Below, piece by piece: positions 56,761 to 64,000 of a stretch of DNA of 64,000 bases. Each line of letters opens with the position of its first letter. The first letter of the stretch is position 1. The position numbers and the translations under genes were made by a program. This DNA is from Protea cynaroides. Lineage: Eukaryota; Streptophyta; Magnoliopsida; Proteales; Proteaceae. The stretch is taken from positions 86,992,149-87,056,148 of the forward strand of contig CM053266.1 in NCBI GenBank assembly GCA_028583415.1, given 5' to 3'. A model generated the notes under the pieces. The model was not told the origin of the DNA, searched no databases, and worked only from the letters and a program-made list of their open reading frames with translations.

Positions 56761-58649
56761 AGGTCTTTGCCTTTCAGTCTTTACCCGCTGACAATTCAGG
56801 CATTGAGACACAAATTTAGCTACATCTATTTTCATTCCTCTCCACCAATAGAGTTTCTTTAAATCATGGTACATCTTTGTGCTTTCAGGATGTACTGAAT
56901 ACGCAGTGGTGTGGGCTTCCTTCATTAGTCTTTGTCTAATATCCAAGTCTTTACTTTCAGGAACACATACTCTCCCTTTATATCTTAACACCTTTTCAAG
57001 GTCCAAGGTGAAGTCAGGATTGGTCCTACCTTTTTCGAGGTCTTCTTGCACTGTTCTCAGATAGGGGTCTGATTGAATAGCTATTTTTACTTCATCTATC
57101 AGATCAGGTACAATCTTCAATGTGACAAACATAGTTGAAACCTGATGAATAAACCCTTGGTTGGTTGATCCATCTAGTGTATCTATCATGAACTGCTCAT
57201 TATCGTAATTGAATACTTTTCCTGTGACACACATTGCCGCATTCGTGCTAACTTCTTCCTGGGATTTTGTCATTGCTTTTTTGGTTAGCGCATCAGCAAC
57301 GACATTAGCCTTCACTGGATGATACTGGATATCACAATCATAATCTTTTAGCAACTCCAGCCATCTACTTTGTCTCATGTTCAACTCCTCTTGATTGAAA
57401 AGATAAGTAAGACTCTTATGATCTGATTTAATCTGAAATTTCTCTCCATACAAATAATGTCTCCATATCTTGACGGCATGCACAAACACTGCTAGTTCCA
57501 AGTCATGAGTAGGGTAGTTCTTCTCGTGTGTCTTCAGTAGTCTCAAAGCATACTTAATTACTTGCTCTCCTTACACGAGCACACATCCCAAACCTAACCC
57601 AGACGCATCGTTGTACAAGGTAAATGGTTGTCCTGGAGTCGGAATAGTCATGATTGAAGCTGATATCAATCTAGCCTTTAATGTTTGGAAACCTTCCTCA
57701 CATTTGTCAGTCCAAACAAACTTTTCTCCTTTCTTAGTCAAACTGGTGAGAGGTATGGCGATTCTAGAGTAATCTTTCATGAATCGTCGGTAATACCCGG
57801 CTAAGATACTTCTAATTTCTGCAACATTCTTAGGTGCTTTCCATTTTACAATAGCTTCAATCTTGCTAGGATCCACTTTAATTCCTTCTGTAGATACCAC
57901 ATCACTAAAGAATTACACTTCTTTTAAACAGAACTCACATTTCTTGAATTTAGTGTAAAGCTTTTCTTTCCTTAGTCGCTGTAAAGCTGCTCTAAGATCT
58001 GTTGCATGAGTTACCTCATCCTTGGAGTATATCAATATATCATCTATGAAAACAATAACCGAGGTTCCAACATGTCATGAAACACTCGGTTCATAAGTTC
58101 CATAGAAGATGCAGGTGCATTTGTTAATCCAAAGGACATTACTAGAAACTCATAATGTCCATATCGAGTTCTAAATGTTGTCTTTGGAATGTCACCATCC
58201 TTGATCTTCAACTGATGATACCCGGACCTAAGATCAATTTTGGAAAACACCTTTGCCCCTTACAACTGATCAAATAGATCATCGATTCGAGGTAGGGGAT
58301 ATTGATTCTTGATCGTGAGTTTGTTTAGTTCCCGGTAGTCTATACATAATCTGACATTACGGTCCTTCTTCTTAACAAATAACACTGGTGCTCCCCATGG
58401 TGAGATGCTTGGTCGGATAAAACCCTGATCCAGTAATTCTTGTAATTGTACTTTCGATTCCTTTAGTTCAGTAGGAACCATTCGATAGAGTGCTTTAGAT
58501 ACTGGTGCGGCTCCGGGTATGAGATCTATAACTGTCGCTCGATCAGGTAGCAATCCTGATAAATCCTCAGGAAATACATCCAAAAATTTACACACAACTT
58601 CAATATCTTCCATTCGTAGTACTTCCTTGATTAGGTCGACCACTGACAC
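56746..58649 (-). pseudogene. Element D reverse transcriptase-RNase H, decayed
   Basis: RT: PTELKESKVQLQELLDQGFI, GAPVLFVKKKDRNVRLCIDY, KIDLRSGYHQLKIKDGDIPK, LVMSFGLTNAPASSMELMNR. A one-base deletion near 58,055 throws the frame just before the FIDD catalytic loop (the read becomes LEPRLLFS and stops). RNase H and connection: 57,571-57,900 and a 266-codon frame at 56,746-57,546 (YGEKFQIKSDHKSLTYLFNQ, ANVVADALTKKA). The latter runs into the integrase zinc region (CLNCQRVKTERQRPAGLL). Confidence 0.87.
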
Positions 58650-59100
58650 TAGATACCCAATTCCTCCTTTCTCGAGGCATTGTCTAGCCTTTAATGCAGA
58701 GAGAATGAGTTTTCATTTACGAGGAAGTTTTACTCCCATAAAACTGAATTCGACTCCTTCCTTGTCTTTAAATGTTAATTTCTTTTTCGCACATAATAGA
58801 TTGGCAGAGCGCTGGGCTAACCAATCTATTCCTAAGATAACGTCAAAGTCTGCCATCTCAAGTTGGATTAAGGTTACATCCATAGTCTTTCCGTCGATAA
58901 GAACTAGACATGGTCCATAACCTTTTTTTAGCTCTACTTCTAATCCCATAGGTGATCGTACAAGTAGTTTACAGTCTAAAGGTCTGAGAGGTATATCTAG
59001 CTTCTTTTCAAATGACACAGATATAGAAGAATGAGTAGCCCCAGAGTCAAAGAGTACTCTGGCGGGTAGGCCATTAATAAGTACGATACCTACGATTTGG
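58650..59100 (-). pseudogene. Element D protease, decayed
   Basis: Active-site region reads FDSGATHSSISVSFEK (about 59,005-59,065), with Ser for the usual Phe after His. It continues with LLVRSPMGLEVELKKGYGPC and FDVILGIDWLAQRSANLLC. A stop at 58,713 (PRK*KLILSALK) interrupts the linker to RT. Confidence 0.85.
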
Positions 59101-59216
59101 TTTAATTTTAGTCTACATGTTTACACAATGTATTTCAAACAAAAAGTTCAGGTCATACCTGTGACCACATCAGGCGATGCGGCATCATCCTTAAAAGTAA
59201 CTGCATAAAATTTTTC

Positions 59217-59850
59217 TTATAATATCTGCTTCCTTGGCTTAAGACACTCTCTTGAATAATGTCCTACTTGATCACAGTTGAAGCATTTGACTCCAACACT
59301 ACTTTGCTTTTGTTGAGGTTGAGCTGTTGGGGTAGTCTTGGCTGCAGCATTAAAGCCTCGAGTATGGAAGGGTTTAAATTTTTTAGTATTCCCTCCGTTA
59401 TATGTATTTCCATTAGGCCTTTTAATGCCCCTGTTCTGAGCAAGGTAGCTCTCCTTCTGGATCGATTCTAGTACTCGAGCAATCTGTACAGCTTCATTAT
59501 AAATCTTCTTTTTCAACCCCAGCACAAGCTCCCATGTACTTCCCTTAAGTCCCATGACAAACCTTTTGGTTTTGGTATCTTCTTCCTGCATGCTAGAGGG
59601 AGCAAAGAAGAACAGCTCCTTATAACACTGCTGATAAGTGTCTACTGTCATTTGTCCCTAATACAGACTCAGAAACTCTTTTTCCATCGCATCTCTGAAA
59701 CACCTAGGAAAATACTTCTCGAAGAAAGCTTCTTTATAGATAGCCCAGTTCAGTTGGGAGTGTTTTGTTAACAGATTACTTCGAGTAGACTTCCACCGAT
59801 GGTGTGCATCGTCTTTCAGCATAAATGTGGCACATAGCACTTTTTCCTTT
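59217..59850 (-). pseudogene. gag: Element D gag, 5'-truncated
   Basis: Begins mid-capsid at VLCATFMLKDDAHHRWKST (59,840), then HSQLNWAIYKEAFFEKYFPR, a stop at 59,655-59,657, YKELFFFAPSSMQEEDTKTK and a complete zinc knuckle (CFNCDQVGHYSREC, about 59,243-59,284). The N-terminal part of gag, the intergenic array and the antisense ORF are gone: at about 59,850 the sequence jumps straight to the 3' tail of the antisense gene. Confidence 0.85.
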
Positions 59851-60094
59851 TATATTACAGAGTAACTGTCCGGGTTATGGACCGTACTTTGATTCGGACG
59901 TACATTTTTTATTCTCTTTTTGGTATAACTACAAAATTTGTTTCTCCCTTACATACGTGCATTATTTTCATTCCTAATTTATGTCTCAACAACACAAATG
60001 CTTAGGGTGTATTCACATTATAATTTTTAATTTATCCTAACTCAGTTCACGACCCTTGTGGTAGTATTTTGGTGTAATAGAGCAAAGCCTAAGA
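59851..60094 (+). other. Remnant 3' tail of the antisense gene in D
   Basis: TACAGAGTAACTGTCCGGGT and following sequence match 52,990-53,230 of C, including the hairpin (59,870-59,889) and TTTATCCTAACTCAGTTCA. The coding part was deleted. Confidence 0.75.
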
Positions 60095-60106
60095 GCTCTG
60101 ATACCA
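60095..60106 (-). promoter_or_regulatory. Element D primer-binding site
   Basis: Reverse strand TGGTATCAGAGC, a perfect 12-base tRNA-iMet complement, three bases from the LTR end at 60,110. Confidence 0.9.
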
Positions 60107-60109
60107 AGC

Positions 60110-62459
60110 TGTCACACCCCAATTCCGAACCAACTAGAATGGTGTGATGAATCGTCCATAGACCAATGGTTCAACCAGGATCTCGTATAGGTTGTGCCCA
60201 TTTGATTAAACCAAATACATTTTACAAGCAAAATCAGAGTAAATAAACGATAGCAGAAGTCTTTAATACTAATGAACTAAGTATCTGATAGTGATAGCAT
60301 AATTAAGTATCCAATTATCTCTAATATGCCTCAAGACATAAAATAAAGTAAAATAATCAATTACATGTTCTAAAAACTAAACAACTAAGCTAATCAAAAA
60401 CACAATAGTTGCATTTGCACGACGGATCATGCGCCTCTTCCATAGCTTCCACGTCCATTGCCGCTACGTATCCATTCATCGGCGTGTTCAGGTAATCTTC
60501 CACAGTAGGACCTACATCAAGAACTAAAAATATTCGATATCGAAAGGGTGAGAACAGATCACGGCTCAATGAGCAAACAAAACAATGCAACAGGCATATG
60601 CATGTATTCAATTCATATCTTTGGTCTGGTTTTTACGTTTGTAATGAGCTATAGAAAGGTTTGGTGGCCCCCGTATCTCTATACACGAGTGTGTGAATCC
60701 ACCCAATGGATCAAACACCATTGTTATCCTATATGCACCCACCATGGAATAGAGATAGAGCTAAAATGTCTGGATCAAACACCGCCAACACTTTCCCTGA
60801 TTCTCTACCCATACCAACATGTAAGTCCCTATTGGTGAGGGCATGCAAACTAGGCTCGCAACTAACCAATCCTAAGGCAAAAAAGTGTATCCAAGGCCTC
60901 ACCCCAGTATCCCTCAATACGTCCATAGAGATAGAGCTAAGGCCCCAGTAGAGTCAGAGACCACACGGTCCGAGACCACCTCCCCTGATGCCCTACGACG
61001 TAATAATTCTGCTAAGATAATGGCGATATGACGATGTTAGTGGCAAGACTTGAGTAGAGATAGAGCTAGAGTCTAGTGACGAAGTCAAAGACCACCATGC
61101 CACGTCCTCCCTTTGATGCTTCACTCGCATCTAACACACCAACTACACACATACATTCACATGCCTATCCCTAGCATCATCATTATCATCATGTTATAAA
61201 TAAACAGAACTAAATAAGTATGAACAGTTATAGCAGAAATATTAGATGACATGTGAGATGCACACTACAAGCATACAAGCATAGAATCAATCATGGCATT
61301 GGACTCAATAAAGTAAACAGTTTATTATTATTCAATTAGTTTAGGTCTTGTTCCCTCACCTTTAATCGATGGTTGTTCCTCTTTCAAGCTTTGTAAATCA
61401 CTTTTGGACCACTTGGAAACTTAATAAATTTATGGATTTTAAGTTAGAGTTCATATTCATTAATTACAGTGTTTAAATGTCCCATCTGGAATCAATCAAA
61501 CCTCCAGAAGCTGAGTGGTCACAGGTGTGGCTGCACCTGTGGTCTTAGTTTCTGCGACCACAGGGTGTGGGGTCAATACGTGTGGTCGCATATCATGCGA
61601 CCACACACATGCGACCACACCCTCCCTATAACCTTCCCGAGGGCGTGTGGTCGAACATATGTGCCTCGTGTGGTCGATCAAACTGAAACCCCACGAGTGC
61701 TAGTCGACTTTTCACTCTTAATTCAATACTTTCATGTCTTGATTCCTTGGCATATCATTATGATCCTTCCTATGATTGTTCTATGGCTTAAAATTCACAC
61801 TTTTACATAATTCTTCACTTTAATCCATTCTCCAATGATCCCTTAGAGTTTTGTCCATGGTCTTAGGATTTAGTTCTTACTTTGAATCACTATCTCCTCC
61901 AAGATCTATTCTAGGCATTCAACTGATGTAAGGGATGTTTTCATACCTTAAACTTGTTGAAGAATCAGAGCTCTCTCTGAAATTCCTTCTCTTAGTCTTC
62001 CTCTTCAATTCTCTTTCACTTCCTCCTCCTCTCTTTCTCTTTCTTTTAGTTTGAGTTCTAAAAGAATGAAAGAGGCTAAGGGATGTCCTATATATAGAGG
62101 GAAACCCTCCATATGGAGTCCTACTTTGATTAGGAAATAACTCCCTTCAGATTATGACGGTTTCCTAATCACGGAGTCAGTTATAACATCGTATGGTCGC
62201 ACATGGGGTCGCATAACCCGTCGACCACACTTCCAAAAACTACAACCACACGTCCCAAACTCCAGTGGTCTCATTATTCTGAGGTGTAGTCGACCCCACC
62301 TTTTTAGGTATGCGACCACATGCTCCTAATTAGATGATTTTGGATTCAATTTCATACCTAGCCTTGTGGTTTCTTCATGCACTTGGTCCGCTTGGTCCAA
62401 CCATGATCGAATCCTGATACAAGGTGGTAGGACCGAGTTAGTATGATACGGGTCTTACA
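60110..62459 (-). mobile_element. Element D 5' LTR
   Basis: Plus strand TGTCACACCCC...GGGTCTTACA (2,350 bases), uninterrupted copy of the split LTR at 41,994/55,496. Reverse-strand TATA CTATATATAGG at about 62,088-62,099; GTGTGGTCG-type arrays at 61,515-61,700 and 62,185-62,320. Followed by CCGAC. Confidence 0.92.
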
Positions 62460-62499
62460 CCGACCGTTGGTAATAAAAGCTTTTTTTTTGTACCTCGGT

Positions 62500-63228
62500 A
62501 TGTATATGGAAACTCTGAAGCAGTGTGCGGAAAAAACAGCGAAGGATTTGAGCGAGACAGACTGGAGGCTGCATCAAGTGGAGGAGCAGCGGGATGATGC
62601 GAGGGCGCAACTTTAGTCCAAGGAGCAAGATATCGACTCTATAGTAGCTGAGAGTGTTCAACTTCGGGCCGAGGTAGAGGCTTTTCTCAAGGAGAGATTT
62701 GGCCGACAGGAAGTAGAGAGGTTGACCAAGGAACGCATCGCCACGCTAAAGTCAATTAGTGAGATTTTCAGGAATCGAGCGACCAAGTACAAGGATGCCT
62801 TTTATAAGGCCAGGTCTATTGCTGCTGGGGCCGTCTGACTATACCAAAAATTTGAGGCATTTAAGGAGCTGGTGGGAAAAAACTCACTACATAACTTTAC
62901 CTAGGGAGCTAAGGCATTGAAAAATTATGTGGATGAGAGGGTCCCAGGGGTGGACTATGCTAATGCTGACTGCCTGAAGCCTGTAAAGGTGTCGATGGAA
63001 GTCGTGGAAGAAGATGACCTAGAGATCTTTCGACAGTTGATAGAGGTATTCGAGGTGGACGATCCTCCACCTTCTCCTGTTGCTGGGGAGGAGTCTCTTT
63101 CCACGTCGCGGGTCGGCATTTTTCCTGCTACAGGTCTTCCTATAACCCCCGATAGCTCTTTCCCCCAGGACGGCACGGCTTTTGATAGCGGTGGCAGATT
63201 GGCTCACGAAGGAGGTGGTAGCCAGTGA
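62500..63228 (+). pseudogene. Element E gene, C-terminal exon
   Basis: Continuation of the gene at 40,219-41,921, displaced 20 kb by elements D and C. It is a long coiled coil (LKQCAEKTAKDLSETDWRLH, VQLRAEVEAFLKERFG, VERLTKERIATLKS), with stops at about 62,611 and 62,836, then an open part from 62,917: GVDYANADCLKPVKVSMEVV and LEIFRQLIEVFEVDDPPPSP, ending at 63,228. A coiled coil followed by a DYANAD/VDDPP-type tail is usual for this family. All pieces from 62,500 are in one phase. The exact acceptor is not clear. Confidence 0.65.
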
Positions 63229-63633
63229 CTTTGCCATGTAACTCCGTTTTTTTTTTTGGTAGTATTGTCAGGCACCTCGTGTTGGTTTTTGTAAGAGCGG
63301 CCCTGCTTACAACATTGTAACCACCATAATTTCACTTTCTGAATATTTGTATGTGATTATCTTTTATTGACTGCATTTTCTGTCTTGGTACTTGCGTGTA
63401 TTCCTTCCTTGGTTAGAATCATGTAGTGCCTAGCGGAATTGTTTGGTTGGATTGGATTTTCTCATGTTCTCATGTGCACTTGGCTGATTGTGATAGGGCT
63501 ACCCTCCTTGGCCAAGTGCGTTCTAGAACTAAATGCATTTGGCCGAATGGGTCAACCTTAGGTGTTTAGAACCCGATCTTTCCTCTTTGGCCAACGGTGT
63601 TCATGGAGGTAACTCAATTGGGAGCTAACTCAT
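63229..63633. other. 3' region of the element E gene, non-coding
   Basis: T-run at 63,247-63,257, then AT-rich sequence with AAGAGCGGCCCTGCTTACAA. Probably 3' untranslated sequence leading into the minisatellite. No frame or motif recognised. Confidence 0.45.
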
Positions 63634-64000
63634 TTGGCCACATGGGTCAGTCGTGTAGCTCGGTCTACCCTCCTCAGCCAAAGGCATTTGTGGATCGAAC
63701 CTATTTGGTTGTATGGGTCTGGAGCTCTGGCTACACTCCTCGGCCAAAGGTGTACGTGGAGCGAACTTATTTGGCCGCATGGATCACTTATGGAGCTCAA
63801 TCTACCTTGCTCGGCCAAAGGTGTTAGTAGGGCGAACTGATTTGGCCGCATGGGTCACCTATGGAGCTCAATCTACCCTCCTCGGCTAAAGGTGTTCGTG
63901 GGGCAAACTGATTTGGCCGCATGGGTCTCCTCTGGAGCTCGGCCTACCCTCCTTGGCCAAAGGTGTTCGTGGAGTGAACTTATTTGGCCTCATGGGTTAC
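63634..64000 (+). repeat. 71-bp minisatellite of element E
   Basis: TTGGCCGCATGGGTC recurs with exact 71-base spacing (63,771, 63,842, 63,913, 63,984); earlier, more diverged copies start at 63,634 and 63,705. Each unit also has TGGAGCTC, TCTACCCTCCTCGGCCAAAG and GGTGTTCGTGG. The array continues beyond the window. Confidence 0.9.

Larger units (their letters stand above)
41994..62459 (-). mobile_element. Element D: Tekay/Del-like element containing element C
   Basis: Minus-strand LTR retrotransposon flanked by CCGAC at 41,989-41,993 and 62,460-62,464. LTRs are about 2.35 kb. The left LTR is split at 44,209 by element C and resumes at 55,496. Interior 55,640-60,109 holds truncated gag, protease, RT-RNase H and integrase, all with stops or shifts. 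The antisense gene seen in relatives is deleted except its 3' tail. Confidence 0.92.

Noticed and set aside
63634..64000. CRISPR-like regular spacing of a repeat
   Set aside because: Plant DNA; the whole 71-bp unit repeats with no unique spacers, so it is a minisatellite.

Overview
The window is plant nuclear DNA made almost entirely of transposable elements, probably pericentromeric or other repeat-rich sequence of a flowering plant. I could not place the species. I found no intact host gene. The only host-gene-like pieces are decayed copies of a CAX-interacting-protein-4-like gene and a FAR1-related gene.

Layout. 1-3,348: tandem repeats, partly an LTR resembling the Tat/Ogre type. 3,349-18,269: element A, an old plus-strand chromovirus (Ty3/gypsy, Tekay/Del-like) whose 5' LTR lacks its start and carries a 3.7-kb solo LTR (4,283-7,991). 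18,270-22,972: CXIP4 pseudogene, a MULE-like element with gene-like content, and an inverted copy of the 1-1,505 repeat family. 22,973-33,662: element B, a younger minus-strand Tekay-like element with intact 5-bp target duplications (TAATT). 33,668-35,151: FAR1-like pseudogene. 35,930-38,378: truncated Ty1/copia. 38,379 to the end: element E, with minisatellites and a spliced gene of the 'putative gypsy-type transposon' family. E's gene is split by element D (41,994-62,459, minus, target duplication CCGAC), and D's LTR is split by element C (44,210-55,490, minus, target duplication CGACC). The nesting is therefore C in D in E.

The most interesting signal is shared by A, B and C, with a remnant in D. 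Between the primer-binding site and gag there is an additional gene on the strand opposite to gag-pol. It has an intron at the same place in all three. Its exon 2 protein resembles the family annotated 'putative plant transposon protein', followed by an acidic/proline-rich linker, a heptad-repeat coiled coil and a conserved tail. In A and C the region in front of this antisense gene carries an array of short, element-specific motifs (A: ACCGGTC/CGACCGG type; C: GTAGGGTCG type). The same motif type recurs in that element's LTR at two places, upstream and downstream of the TATA box. B and D have the same two LTR array positions with their own motifs (B: ATACCGGTTGCA; D: GTGTGGTCG). I infer, but cannot prove, a self-recognition module: an antisense-encoded protein and matching binding-site arrays that diverge together between families, comparable in logic to the anti-silencing VANC proteins of VANDAL transposons.

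All annotation comes from reading the sequence and remembered family motifs; no database search or alignment program was used. Boundaries marked by target duplications or LTR ends are precise; others are approximate.
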